This document shows, piece after piece, positions 34,220-45,465 of a stretch of 64,000 bases of DNA. Positions within the stretch are counted from its first letter, which is position 1. Each line of letters starts with the position of its first letter. The notes under the pieces are model-generated. The model saw nothing but the letters and a program-made list of their open reading frames with translations, had not been told where the DNA came from and did no database searches. The translations under genes and the position numbers were made by a program. Source of the DNA: Litsea cubeba (Eukaryota; Streptophyta; Magnoliopsida; Laurales; Lauraceae); NCBI GenBank assembly GCA_012931725.1, contig CM022944.1:64949082-65013081 (forward strand), in the 5' to 3' direction.

Positions 34220-36825
34220 TGTTGACACCAAAAATGTCACTTTGCCTCTTCAAGATCCAAAGAGCTACATGAAGTCGCAACCTACCATAAATAGGCAATG
34301 CTACTTCCAAAAATCAAATCTTGTCAGAATCAAACAAAAACTGCAAGATCCTTCAAGACAGCCAAAAGAGGAGTGCACAAGAAGTTTCGGGCCATTTCAA
34401 AATCATTTGGCCTAACTTCACTTCTCCGACAGCTGAAAAGGAGCTCTCGGCGGCAAAAGCATCGGAGACACCAAATCTTCGATCAGAGCCGATGGATGGT
34501 CTCAAAATACTTCCAAAAGGCTCCACGTCAAGTTCCGAGTCAAACCGACAACGTTTGACCCTACATCAACCCTCGAACAGCTAAATCAAGCCTCTCGGCG
34601 GCGAGAACCACCGAGGCCATTACTCATCAGATAGAGCACATGGACGGCTTCAAAATGCTTATAAAGGGCTACACGTCAAATTTCAGGTCATTTCCACAAC
34701 ATTTGACCATAGTTTGACGCTCGGAAGTCAAATCAGGCCTCTTGGCGGCAAAGCTCTCCGGGACCATGATTTCCAAGACAGAGCCTATGGATCATCTTAA
34801 AATGACTCCAATAGGTTCCCTGTCAAATTTCAAGTCAATCGGACATCGGTTGACCGCACATCAAACCGCGACATCTTCATCGCGATAAAAGCGAGTCTAC
34901 TGGTGATAGGACCCCAACGGCTTCAAAACTCAAACAAAAGCCTATGGTTGGTCTTATTTATCACTCAGGAGGCTTCACACCAAATTTCAGGTCATTCCGA
35001 CATCATTGGCCCAGTTTCAGCTTCTGACGGAAAATTGGCAGCTCTGCGCGACAAAGTCTTCGGCTTTCTCAGGAAATTGGAAACTTTGCAAAATAAAATG
35101 CAAGGATTCTCATCAGGTTTCCTACAAAGAAATCAGGTCAATAAATGGTCAAAATGTCAAGGAAAAATACAGAAGAAAAAAGAATCGAAAAACAGTAAAA
35201 ACGGACACAAAACGGGACAAAAAGGGGGAAGAACCCCCCCAGGGGCGCCCCTGCGACCCTGGCCCAGGGTCGCCGGCGACCTTGGAGCCCGGGGTCGCCG
35301 GGAAGGCCCCGGAAACCCCGGTTTTCGCCGTTTTTTCGCGATTCGAAGCGCCCAGCCTCTGGTACTTTCCAAAATTCACGCTTTTGTGACACCAAATCCT
35401 CTGACATCCGTCCAAAACACGGGTTAATCATCAAGAGTATCGAAAACAATATTGATCGCCACCCGGTCAACCAAAAAAAGTGTGCTTTCTACCCGACCGA
35501 TCGAGAAATCGACAGGACAGATGGCACCGACCCGCTGTTGGCAACAAACACCTGAAATTACATGGTCATCTGATGTCGATCTACATGAAGATCCATCGAT
35601 GATCATCACCAGAAGAATCCCAAAAGACGCGGCACAGCCCGCGACTCTTCAGCTGCTCGGCGACCACTTAATGTGATTAATTGACTAGCTTTATTACAGT
35701 CATTAATCCATTTCTTTGGACGGACCAATCAGAAGCAAGCATCCGGGAGTTACAAGTCAAGAGATTCATGGCATTTAACCCATGAAACTCCTCCCATCAT
35801 GGCGATTAAAGGCGATTAAATGCCCTCAATCTCCTCCGGCCAATCAGAAGCCAAGAAAAAGGAGTTACAAAATAAAGAATTCAATCTTGTAACTCCTCCC
35901 TTTATGTAGCTTTATGACAATTAAAGCTCATAAACCCTCCTAAAATGGCCACCTAAAAGCCTATAAATAGGAGAGCTCTCCAAGAAGAAAGGATCATCAG
36001 AGAAAAAAGCACAAACACACAGACAGACAGAAGCACAGAAATTCAGAGAAGGAAAAGAGATAAAACTCTGCGGAAGTTCTACATCGGCCACCGCTACAAG
36101 GTGACAAAAGTCCCTTGGGGGGTACTCCCCCCCAAGGTCCTTGCCTTCTCCTCCTGCCTCCAATGGCTTAGATGTGGCTTTTTAGCCCGTCTACTCGGCT
36201 TTTTATTGGACATAGGACCTCCTTTTGGTCTTTGTCCTCTAAAAACCTGAGGTTATAGCCAAGCCAAGCGAATCAATAGCATCCTCTGTTCTCATCTGCA
36301 TGGATGATGGCGAAGCCCACATATGGCTTGCGACTGTCAATCTAAACGAGTCCCCCACAATCTCCTGAGAAGTTAGATCCTCCTTTTCTTGCTTTTCATT
36401 GTATTTTGTATTTTTTCAAAAGAGACAAAAATCACAACTCTTGTCTTTCATTATTGATAAGGATTGTAAATCGGCTATAAACGCCAAAATCGGCTATAAA
36501 CGCCAAAAAATCGGCTATAAACGCCAAAATCGGCTATAAATGCCAAAAAAAATCGCCTTTCACGGCAAACCAAGAAAAATGTCTCTTTTCTTAAATATAT
36601 GTGCAATGGAAAACTTCAAAGAAGTTGATTTCCTTTTTACTTGCGAAGGTTGATCTCCGGATCACCACTTGCAATTCTGAGTAAAATAGAAAATCTGGCA
36701 CACCCACACAAAAAAAGAAATGTTGATGCACGCCCCTGCCCCCCCGGTTACGAAAGGGTCGGAACCAAACGGACTCCCACGTCCGCCGACCCTCGGTAGG
36801 AACCGAGCAGGAGCGCGGTCCATCA
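34220..36825 (+). repeat. 3' LTR of Tat1
   Basis: 2606 bp, TGTTGACACC to GGTCCATCA. A TATA box (TATAAATA, 35962-35969) in CCTATAAATAGGAGAG defines the promoter. A GC-rich segment (35230-35330) precedes it, and four CGGCTATAAACGCC units (36474-36546) lie near the end. It is the intact reference for the truncated 5' LTR and for the solo LTR at 47346. Confidence 0.92.
35962..35969 (+). promoter_or_regulatory. LTR TATA box of Tat1
   Basis: TATAAATA followed by GGAGAGCTC, about 1.74 kb into the LTR. The solo LTR of the same family has the same box at 49064-49071. Confidence 0.75.
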
Positions 36826-37936
36826 CATGTGTATGGATGAGAACCACATACGGGAGACATGTATGACAAATCTTATACTTAAAATATATTCACAACCAGT
36901 GATGAGACTGGACATCTCATACTGACAAGGTTGCAGCACTTTGATCACTATGAGATAGTGTGATTTGTCTCGATCATCAGAATGGAAGATTCTGGATCAT
37001 AGTGCTGGTACATTGGATGTATTGAAGGACCATGAGAAGCACCTTATAAACACTGTCTTTACTTTAAGGTTTGCTCTCATAATTCCCTAGCAATAGGCTC
37101 TCAATCCTGAGACATTAATGAACTCAAGTTTCTATCTATTCATTTGCTTTGAGTCACCAATGAGTGAGGCCAACTGTAGGTCAACACCTCGGTGATTTGG
37201 GTACGTGGTAGTTGAGCTATGGGAACATTTAATGGTCAAGATGGAATCTATCTCTAATATCCCCTTGTGCCAATTAATGGATTTATCATTGGTAAGTGCG
37301 CACCCATTCCGATTAAGAGTTAATTGGAAAGGTACCTATGATCATTATAATTAATTGGGGCTCAAGGATAATAAGATATGGGTCTAGTTTGGATGACAGG
37401 TCCAATTGATCCATGGATATTGATAGAGGGGTCTACTTGTGGTAATGTGGAAGTTTAGGGTCTTCTATGTAATATTCCTAAGACTGGAGTTCAATTTCAT
37501 TTATATAGTGGAGTTATTTGCAATTAACTGTGGGCCCAGATTACACATGAGATGTGGGGTCGCGGGTCCCAGTTGGATCCAGCTTTCTAAGGAATCCCTA
37601 GTGGGCCCCACGCTAGCCCAATTATTAGAAAGTATCTAATTCTAGTTGAACTCTAAAAGGAAAGTTACTATTTCTATTTGAAGTGAGACTTCTAATAGTA
37701 GTAATAGCAGACTTACTAATTTTAGTAGAAGTGAGACTTCAATTTTAATTGGAAAGGAATTAGAAAGATACTAATCATATTTGAAGTGAGACTTCTAATT
37801 ATGATATAGTAAGTTACTAATTATTGTGGAAGTAAGACTTCTATTTTAACTAGTAATAGAAGAGAGTTACTAATTGTTAGAGAAGTGAGACTTCTATTTC
37901 AATTAGAAAGATGAGGTGGCTTAATTGCTTTTAAGC

Positions 37937-37944
37937 TATAAATA
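37937..37944 (+). promoter_or_regulatory. TATA box in the LTR-like sequence right of Tat1
   Basis: TATAAATA in AGCTATAAATAGAGGAGG, the common plant LTR promoter form. It supports reading 36831-38483 as the major part of an LTR on the plus strand. Confidence 0.6.
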
Positions 37945-38734
37945 GAGGAGGGCAAAGCTTGGACGTCCCATGCATACATCCACGTAGGGATTCACGCCCA
38001 AGGCTTCTTTGTGCAAGTGTTGTACATGCCTCTTCTCTTCTCCCTCTTCTAGTTCTCTTTCTAGTTCCTCCCTAGAGTTCCTAGTAGTTTTCTCTTGGAG
38101 ATCCCACCATCTTCTTGAGAAAAAGGAGAATCTGATACGGGTCATAGCGTGGAAGATCAAGAGGTCTTGGAGATCCCTATTTGATTAGTGAAAGCGTTTC
38201 ATCATCAAAGAAAGACACAACTTCTCCATTAGAGCACAACCGAGCTCCAAAGGTATAATCTACTTCCTTGCATGTTGTAGATTTATTTGTAGCTTATATG
38301 TTGCTGGTTCTATCTTCTAGATAGATTGTATTTATTGATCATGATAACCGAGATTGAGGACATAGATCTTGGATTGGGTTTTATAGCCTTTTGGATAGTT
38401 GATCCCTGCGTCAAGTGGGTCAAAAGTTTTTGAAACCTATCCTAGAGGCCCACCCTATTTCCAATAATAGGCATGGACCAACAGATTCCAATGCAATATA
38501 AATCTATCCCACTTCTCTTTGGTCTCGAACAATTTCCTACATTTTGCTAGGACATTCTTATTTATGTGCCATTTGCATAATAGATGCATTGCATTAGGGA
38601 ATACGGTGTTGATGGCTTTTAGTAGTGTCAATTCTCTGTCTGTAACAATAACATCAGGAAGAGCATCCTCACCAATGAGAGAACGTAAAACACCCAAAGC
38701 CCATGTATAGTTGACTTCGCGTTCGGCTTCCATG

Positions 38735-38816
38735 TAAGCAAAACACACAGAGAAAGTCATATTTGTTGAAGTCACTCTACAATCTAAAGTCATATTTGTT
38801 GAAGTCACTCTACAAT
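38735..38816. repeat. 36-bp tandem duplication in the transposase
   Basis: AAAGTCATATTTGTTGAAGT and the following bases occur twice in a row, doubling the coding string VTSTNMT on the minus strand. The frame is kept. Confidence 0.8.
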
Positions 38817-38932
38817 CTCCAGTAAGGGCATATGATACCGGTTTGTCTTGTAAGTGCAATCCATTATTAAGACATGAGGAAATGACCGCAAAACTGTATG
38901 CTTGTTGGATGCACCCAAACCAAATCGGTAAC

Positions 38933-39325
38933 AACGTCACTGTCCTCATTGTTCTTGTGGCATTCAATGTACTTATGCTCTGTCAACTTTTCCATCAGTT
39001 GTTGCATCTGTATTCTCCCACCCCGCTCAACAACTCTGTGCCTATGACGTGCATTGTAAATGGTCTTCATTGTAGTCACATTTAAGGCACTTATTTGTTT
39101 TAATGTAACTAAAATATCTTTTAATGTAACAACGTCACTGTCCTCATTATTCCTGTGGCATTCAATGTACTTATGCTCTGTCAACTTTCCCATCAGTTGT
39201 TGCATCTGTGTTCTCCACCCCGCTCAACAACTCTGTGCCTATGATGTGCATTTTGAATGGTCTTCATTGTAGTCACATTTAAGGCACTTTTTTGTTTTAA
39301 TGTAACCAGAATATCTTTTGGTCGT
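38933..39325. repeat. 198-bp tandem duplication in the transposase
   Basis: AACGTCACTGTCCTCATT begins at 38933 and again at 39131, and the two copies align to their ends with scattered changes. On the minus strand it doubles the segment containing LTEHKYIECH. It breaks the reading frame of the gene. Confidence 0.85.
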
Positions 39326-39889
39326 ACCATGCTCTTAGACATATCAACCATCAATTTTGTTTCCTCTTCTGTTAGTCTCCCTACGAATGAATGACCCTCT
39401 AGATACTCTGCAGCAGAGTGATTATGTACACCACATGCAACTTCCAACATCCAATTATCAAAAGTTTCAAGCTTCTTGCCCTTTAATGTAAAAGGGCATC
39501 CACATTTCTTCGATCTTGTTTGCTTGTTCTTATTTTTAGTAGGCCCCTCGTCTTTGGTCTTACAATGCTTGAATTGGCCACTTCTCTCATATGCTAGGAC
39601 AACCCTAGCTTTTATTCCAGGCCTTACAGCACTTGACACCTTTATGACAATGACAAAACCATTTCTTTTACCCACATCACGAGCCCAGTTCACTAATGCA
39701 TCTCGGCTGTGAAATATCTAAACACATAACCATTGAATTGGACATTAGTAACACACAATATGTATATTGAAATTTTAATATAATGACTTACTTCTTCGGT
39801 AGTAAACACATCTGTAAAGTCCATTACATAGGCTAACTGAACTTGGCTTTCTTCTGTGGATGGCTGCACTAAGGAAAAAGCGGTATCAG

Positions 39890-40085
39890 TATCGTTCGGA
39901 ACAATAAATTCGAACATAAACCATATGTTCGACATATAAATTCCGAACATTTGTTTTATGTTCAGAAATAAAGTTTCGAACAAGTCTCATATGTTCGTAT
40001 AGAAACATTTGAACATATAGTGTATGTTCGGTATCATTTGTTCGAACATTCTAGAAATGTTCGGTCATACCACTCCGGACAGAAC
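39890..40085. repeat. Right subterminal array of GTTCGAAC-type motifs
   Basis: Repeated ATGTTCG, TTCGAACAT and CCGAACAT motifs in both orientations, matching 19434-19622. Most of it lies within the first intron of the transposase gene. Confidence 0.75.
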
Positions 40086-40556
40086 GCGAAAAACTACAAA
40101 TACATAACTTGAAAAAATTGATAAAAACACTGAAATACTCAACCACCTAACCTTTTTACTGCTAGTAGGATTAAAAGACACGATTTCCTTTTTCATTTCC
40201 TTGTCCATTGCAATATTTGGTTTGATTCAACTACAACAAAAGAGTTTGATGAGAGCAAGGGGGAAAAGGAAGAAGGAAGAAGGAAGAAGGTGAACTGTGG
40301 GTGAGTGGTGCAATGCTATAAAGAGACTGAAGGAAGGAATAATGAGAGTGAAGGAAGAAGGGAAATGTGGGGTGCAATGGGGGAATGAGAATGTGAAACC
40401 GGTAGTGAAGAAAGTTAAGCTATTGTGTGAAGAGGGGAGAGATGATAGATGAGTTATGTGTGTGAAGAGAAATATTTGATTTTCAACATGGTTTATGAGA
40501 TGTTCATTTTAGTCATTTCACGTAATGATTTTATTGTAAAAAGAAATTGGCATAAT

Positions 40557-40602
40557 AATTGCGGTAGGAAGAGAACTTTTCGTGGTGCCAATAGAACTCC
40601 CC
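40557..40602 (-). repeat. Right TIR of the MULE
   Basis: Inverted, it reads GGGGAGTTCTATTGGCACCA and onward to TACCGCA. One mismatch in the first 22 bp against the left TIR. Confidence 0.88.
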
Positions 40603-40611
40603 ATATTCAAT

Positions 40612-41561
40612 TCCGATACATCTTGATGCAAACAAACATGCCTTAATGGTGGTTCTCGTTGCCTACTTCATTATTATTGGAGAATCTTTTATGACCAAAT
40701 CTTTTATTTTGTCACCGACTTCCTCCCCATTGACCGGCCTTTCTCGTCCAATAATTGTTTCACTTCTCATCTCAAGTGCTTGGATCTCTCTTCCATTATA
40801 GATTCTCGAAGGTCCTGTTATGATTTGAGATCATCTAATGGTAGCATAGTTGTGGGTGTTTTTTTTTTTTTTTTTCTCTTCATATGATGATATACTTAGA
40901 TAAGGATTTTCTTTTGTTTTTTTTGTTGCTTCATAGTTTTGATAGATGGATCTAATATTACTTTTCCAAACTAGAGTGTTGAGGTTTGTGGTTATTACGA
41001 GGAGATGGAGCCTTTGGATGTTTTGATGGATTATAGTTCTCGTACTTGGCTATTTTCTCTTCCGTTTTTTTGGTTCATTTTATTATAGTAGATCTGTAAC
41101 TATGAGGAAGAGACATTGCGCAAGTTGTACGTGCGATTAAGATCTTACGCCTGGACTCAAGAAAAAATGAGGAAAGTAAAATTACTTGCCACACAAGGGC
41201 ACTTTTACTATTAGGTCGTGAATTGTGATATCGTGATAAAAGGGTATTTATGTCTTTCTAAATGTGTTCTTTTTAAAAGGAGAACCGTTTATATATAAAT
41301 ATATATATTTTAAACTCTATAATTGACCAGTGATTATTAGATTTAAATCTAGTTTTTTATACTAAAACCACTACATTTTATTCTTTTAGAAAATCGATCT
41401 TAGTCGTGGCAAAAGAAATTTACGTATCAAGCAATACCACTTATTATTGGGCGAGTTTTATAACTGTGATTTTAATCTCTAAGTTATGTTTAGGTTGACA
41501 TGGTTAGCATATTTAATTAATCATTGATTTGAATTTGAGCCTATGCTTATAACCTATAATG
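40612..41561. other. AT-rich intergenic DNA, nothing recognised
   Basis: Scanned on both strands: no ORF over 65 codons with a recognisable domain. There is a long T tract near 40860. It could hide the degraded end of a LINE or other old element, but nothing supports a definite call. Confidence 0.3.
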
Positions 41562-41569
41562 ATTGCCTC

Positions 41570-41983
41570 TAAGGATGTAAACGGGTCGGTACACTGAACC
41601 GTTAAGGAGAAGGTGGACCCGGACCACTAACCGTCTCGGGCTAGTTTCTTGGTTCCGGACGTGGAGCCGTTAAAGAGAAGGTGGAAGCGGACCTAGAACC
41701 AGAATTATATATGGGGCGGGTCTGAGTCTAGGTCTAGGAAGAGAATGCTATGGGAAAAACATAATTTTAATGAGAGATTCTCGAAAATTGAGGTAATGTG
41801 CCTTGTCTCGGGTGCACGGGTACGAACCAATGTGAAACAGAAAAACGGACCCGTTTAGATTAGGAGTCCCAAAGAAAACCCGAATTCATTCATTTAGTGG
41901 GGCCTTAATAAGGATTCAAACTCAATTTTTAATGGATCGAAACTTCTGGATAATCGAAGAATCAAAAGCCCTTTACATTCCTA
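41570..41983. mobile_element. hAT-type MITE
   Basis: 414 bp with imperfect TIRs TAAGGATGTAAACGGG and (inverted) TAGGAATGTAAAGGG, flanked by an exact 8-bp duplication, ATTGCCTC (41562-41569 and 41984-41991). Eight-base duplications and TAGGGATGTAAA-like ends are typical of hAT elements. It has no coding capacity. Confidence 0.85.
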
Positions 41984-41991
41984 ATTGCCTC

Positions 41992-42724
41992 CACCTGAAT
42001 GGCTTATAGAATCCCCTCAACCTATGGACAAAAATCTGACCAAGTTACAGGCCTAAGATATATCTAACATTAGATTAGCATAAACAAATCTTGTTTGGAC
42101 GAAACAGGGCATGCAGATCTTAGAAAGATGTACTTCCATTCTCTGTGTGGCAATAGTTGCATTCAATAGATGTGACATAAAGGTGTTCCCAACTACCCAT
42201 ATGACACCGCGAGAATTTGTTAGATTGCTATTATAAAAATTATCTTTTAACAAATGCTTTGCAGTGTACTTCTACATTTCGTGTCCCCTTTATTTTGTTG
42301 GTTGGAATGGATTGCAACATTTGGCAAGATTTAGGGCATGTTTTGATTTTTTTTAAATAAAAAGGATCTATTAAATCTGTTTAAATAAGAGTGAGTTCTA
42401 TTGGAGTATTTTACAAACAAATTGTTTTGTAAGATGCATAGTATTGAAATAACAAACTAGTCATATGGTAAAGTTTATACGAGCAAGATTTTAAAAAAAT
42501 AAAATATTAGGAGTTTTTTTATTGTTTTAAGGCTCATTTGGCATATATGATGCTTTTGAAATAAAGCTCTTTAATTAGATTTGTTTGAAATAGAAATATA
42601 TCATTTTTTTTCTTGAAAGGTAAGAAGTATAAATTTCTAAAAGAGCAATGTACATTGCACAGAGATTGAGGAATAGCTCTATTCATTTACCACTCCAAAG
42701 ATAGAATAGCAACCAAAAGGAGTT
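41992..42724. other. AT-rich intergenic DNA, nothing recognised
   Basis: No gene or clear repeat. The ORF at 42053-42253 (minus) has no recognisable domain. Confidence 0.3.
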
Positions 42725-42732
42725 GAACCAAT

Positions 42733-44306
42733 TAGGGGTGTACACCGGGTTTGGAAACCCGGTCCGACCCGGTAGCCCAATCCGGCTCGGACGTATTCGG
42801 GTGGGTGAAACATGGTCTTAGACCGGGTCAGGTCTCACCCGACCTGACACATACTAATCCGGAGCGGGTTCCGGGTTAAGGAAGTTTTGTTAATCGGATT
42901 ATTGGTTGACCCCGATAACCTAGTTATAAAAAAAAATATTAAAAAAAAATTTATATACTAGATTTCCACCGACTTTTATTCTTCAATCCCAATCTCTCTC
43001 TCCCAAATGAGTGAACGACGATGCAGGCAGGGACTCAAGCAAGGTCTGTCACTGGCCGAAGATGATGATGGTGGGAGAGAGGCGATGGAGATCTTTCGCG
43101 ACAACAACGATGCTGATGGTGGTCACGTATGGGCAACGCCGTAGAAGAAGATACTGATGGCGATGATCACGGTGAAGGTACTGCAGGGTTGGACACTGAT
43201 GCACAAGTACGCCTTGTTTTTTTTTTCTTCTGCTATTTGTTCTCTCTGTATCTCTCTCTTTTGGATTTCTGGGATCGGGTGGATGGCAGGGACGGTGGGA
43301 TATGAAGGTACAGCCGGTAGAGTTTTCAGGGTCGGCAGTGGATGTGTTAGGAAGGATTAGGCTGATGTATTTGAGGGTTTAGATGTTCTGCCCATGGGAT
43401 TTTAGGGGTTTTGGTTATGATCATGGGTGGGTTTTGGCCCTTTGGGAAAATAAGGTTGGATCGATTTATGGATTTGGAAGATTTGTGGGGATTGGAAGAT
43501 CTGGGTTCGGAATTGATAGACGACCAAGGTTCCGGGGGTTTCAAATGTGTTGGAGAGTTTTCGGTCAGATGGATTTTGCTAAGGATGATGATCTGGTAAG
43601 GAATTCGAGCTTCTTCACAAAATCACAGCGATTATATCGCTTGGAACCTTCCTCTTACCTCCACCTCTTTGTTGTTTTCACTAAGAGAGGAAAAAAAAAG
43701 AGAGTTTGTTGAGAGATTGCAGTCAAGTCATGGTGGGCGATAATGATTTTCGACTCCTAAATTGGGAGGTTGGGACCCTTGGGTTCTTCTCCAAATGTAA
43801 CCGGGTTACCCGCCCGAACCCGGCAAGCCCGGTAATAGATTATGAGGCATTCGGTCGGGTTTTTAGGGCCCGTTTCTTTACTAGAATTCATAGAATTCAT
43901 GTCTGGTGGTTGTCTGGGAATTTCAAATCTTGGTATTTGAAATGCTACCAAATTCTGGAATTCTAAATTCGTTGTTTCATTCATGGCATGAATTCCTACC
44001 TTGAGATTTTCATTCATGGCCTGGATTCATTATGTGACAAGTGAGATTTTCAAATCCTACTTGTTAAAGTGGTTTTTCAAATGCTGGATTTTTTAGAATT
44101 TGAAATGCCTGGAATTTCAATGCCCAGAAATTCTGTGTGAATTCTGGTAATGAAACACAGAATTCCTGACAGGAATTCTGAATTCCCAGACAACATGAAT
44201 TCCTGTCAGGAATTCTAATAAGTGAACAGGCCCACCTGTGCATAAATAACCGGGTCGGGTCAAACCCAATCCGATAACCTGGGATCCGACCCGATGGACA
44301 CCTCTA
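42733..44306. mobile_element. hAT-like non-autonomous element
   Basis: 1574 bp. Ends TAGGGGTGTACACCGGGT and (inverted) TAGAGGTGTCCATCGGGT; flanks GAACCAAT and GAACCACC form an 8-bp duplication with two mismatches. Subterminal CCGGGT/ACCCGG repeats lie at both ends (42748-42920 and 43800-43860, 44250-44300), like other plant hAT elements. The middle is GC-richer with short ORFs (43383-43712) that match no known transposase. It encloses a second MITE. Confidence 0.75.
43866..44233. mobile_element. MITE nested in the hAT-like element
   Basis: 368 bp with ends GGGCCCGTTTCTTTACTAG and (inverted) GGGCCTGTTCACTTATTAG, then many inverted GAATTC-containing blocks that could fold into a long hairpin. 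No clear target duplication was found. The superfamily is undecided (PIF/Harbinger or hAT). Confidence 0.65.
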
Positions 44307-44314
44307 GAACCACC

Positions 44315-45465
44315 CAAAAAAATGCTCATTGAGCAAAAAACAAAAAAAAAAGGGCCCACGTGCTGCTGATTTTTGTCATTGAGGTAATGGTCTCCGTCGT
44401 TTGCTTGAAATGGAAATGTTTTAATTAGATCTTTTACAAATAGAACATTGTTATATCCCGGTCAATTGAAAATAAACGAACTTATCATATAATAAAAGCA
44501 GTACAAGTAACTTATCAATAATAAGAGTTGTACAAATTAAATATTTCACAAAATATAAATTATATGAGCAAACTTATCATAAAAGAGGAAAAAAAAGGTT
44601 GTTTCATTGCCTTAGAAATTGATGTATAATGCTTTTTTCTTTTACTCTTTTTTTAAGAAACGACAAAAGTCTTAAAGTTGTTTCAATCATAGATTTAAAC
44701 AAACTTTCCCAAATAAGCCAAAAAAGTATGTTTTGAACTAATTTTAAGTCATGTGACCCAAAAGATAGATTTGTGCATTTTAGACATGGATGTCTAATTG
44801 CATTTTCATCCCTTTCTTAACTTATTTGGAAAAGAGAAAGGTTCAATAGAAATGGATTTTCCCAAAATGCTTGTTGTATTAGTTTTAAGTGAAAAATAGA
44901 CCCTATTGTCAGAGAAATTAAAGGAACCTAGTCTTTTATAGAAGCAGACTTCGCCAACTAAGGATGGCAATGAGTCGAGTCAGATTTAGTTTAGGCTAAC
45001 TTGAATTGAACCTGAATGAAACTCCCTTGCCCTGTAACCAACCTGTCCCATGTCAGATTTATAGTTTGTAATACCAATTCCGCCCATTAACTAGTGTGAG
45101 GTAGTGCAAGTCGGCTCTGCTTTTATTGCTAATAGATTTTTCCTCATTTTAAAAATAGAAAAGAAAAACTCATGTATGGGATGTGTTTCAAATGTAAAAG
45201 AATGATGTACTGCTTATTATGACTTGTACTATTGTCGACTTGTATGAAAATATCTAATCGGTAAAGTATTTTAGTTTAAAAAGATGGGATGAGGCTTGCT
45301 AAGTACACCTAAAACCTAAATCATCACAAATTTGACTTGGATTAAAGTACAAAAACCCACACCCTCTTAAAGCTGACTGAGCCAACTACCAAATCTATCC
45401 CTAATAAAAATCAGTTAGTGGACCTCATTTAAAGTTTAAATCCAACCCATTCCCATACCTACGTG
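44315..45465. other. AT-rich intergenic DNA, nothing recognised
   Basis: No gene seen. A segment near 44960-45120 begins GGATGGCAATGAGTCGAG and resembles the ends of plant hAT-derived repeats, but a partner end was not found. Confidence 0.3.

Larger units (their letters stand above)
23845..36825 (+). mobile_element. Tat1: Ty3/gypsy Tat-lineage retrotransposon with an antisense PMD gene
   Basis: 12981 bp. Both LTRs begin TGTTGACACC; the 3' LTR ends GGTCCATCA. The flanks are an exact CATGT duplication (23840-23844 and 36826-36830). From left: a truncated 5' LTR, pol remnants (RT end, RNase H, second archaeal-type RNase H, integrase), tandem repeats, a spliced gene on the opposite strand, more tandem repeats, polypurine tract, 3' LTR. 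PBS, gag, protease and the catalytic half of RT are missing through one internal deletion at about 24556. The dual RNase H and the extra antisense ORF beyond integrase are hallmarks of the Tat lineage. Confidence 0.93.
23653..38483 (+). mobile_element. LTR-like sequence (probable solo LTR) splitting the transposase, split by Tat1
   Basis: Sequence foreign to the transposase flanks Tat1 on both sides (23653-23844 and 36831-38483, about 1.85 kb once Tat1 is removed). Proposed ends TGTTAG and CCAACA with flanks GATGC and GATTC suit a solo LTR with a one-mismatch 5-bp duplication. Reading of the transposase across the site instead suggests the junction may lie some bases inside (both ends also carry ATGGAC), so the limits are uncertain by about 15 bp. 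A TATA box at 37937 supports LTR identity on the plus strand. No coding sequence is seen in it. Confidence 0.55.
38484..40208 (-). pseudogene. MULE transposase, 5' part: FAR1-type zinc finger and DDE region
   Basis: Predicted start at 40208 (MDKEMKKEIVSF). Introns with good sites: donor AAAAAG/GTTAGG near 40152, acceptor TTCCTTAG before 39868; donor GAAG/GTAAGT at about 39794, acceptor TGTGTTTAG before 39716. Exon 3 encodes a WRKY-GCM1/FAR1-like finger (KKCGCPF ... VHNHS), then transposase signatures: YMEAEREVNYTWALGVL, DVIVTDRELTLLKA and LLCKWHINKN (Cys-x-x-His). The gene is cut after about HWNLL by the LTR-like sequence and resumes at 23652. Other lesions: a tandem duplication with stops (38933-39325) and a 36-bp duplication near 38735-38815. 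Its start faces the right TIR, so the promoter lies between 40208 and 40602. Confidence 0.85.
18913..40602. mobile_element. Mutator-like element (MULE) with PMD and transposase-OTU genes
   Basis: Left end GGGGAGTTCTGTTGGCACCA and right end, inverted, GGGGAGTTCTATTGGCACCA form imperfect TIRs of about 45 bp. They are flanked by an exact 9-bp duplication, ATATTCAAT (18904-18912 and 40603-40611), the target-site length typical of Mutator elements. Inside are subterminal GTTCGAAC-rich arrays, a PMD gene on the plus strand and a transposase gene on the minus strand, arranged tail to tail. The span is 21.7 kb only because about 14.8 kb of LTR sequence was inserted; the MULE itself was about 6.9 kb. 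Both genes are now broken. Confidence 0.93.

Noticed and set aside
43383..43712. 109-codon ORF within the hAT-like element
   Set aside because: No transposase motif or zinc finger; overlapping frames of similar length suggest chance.
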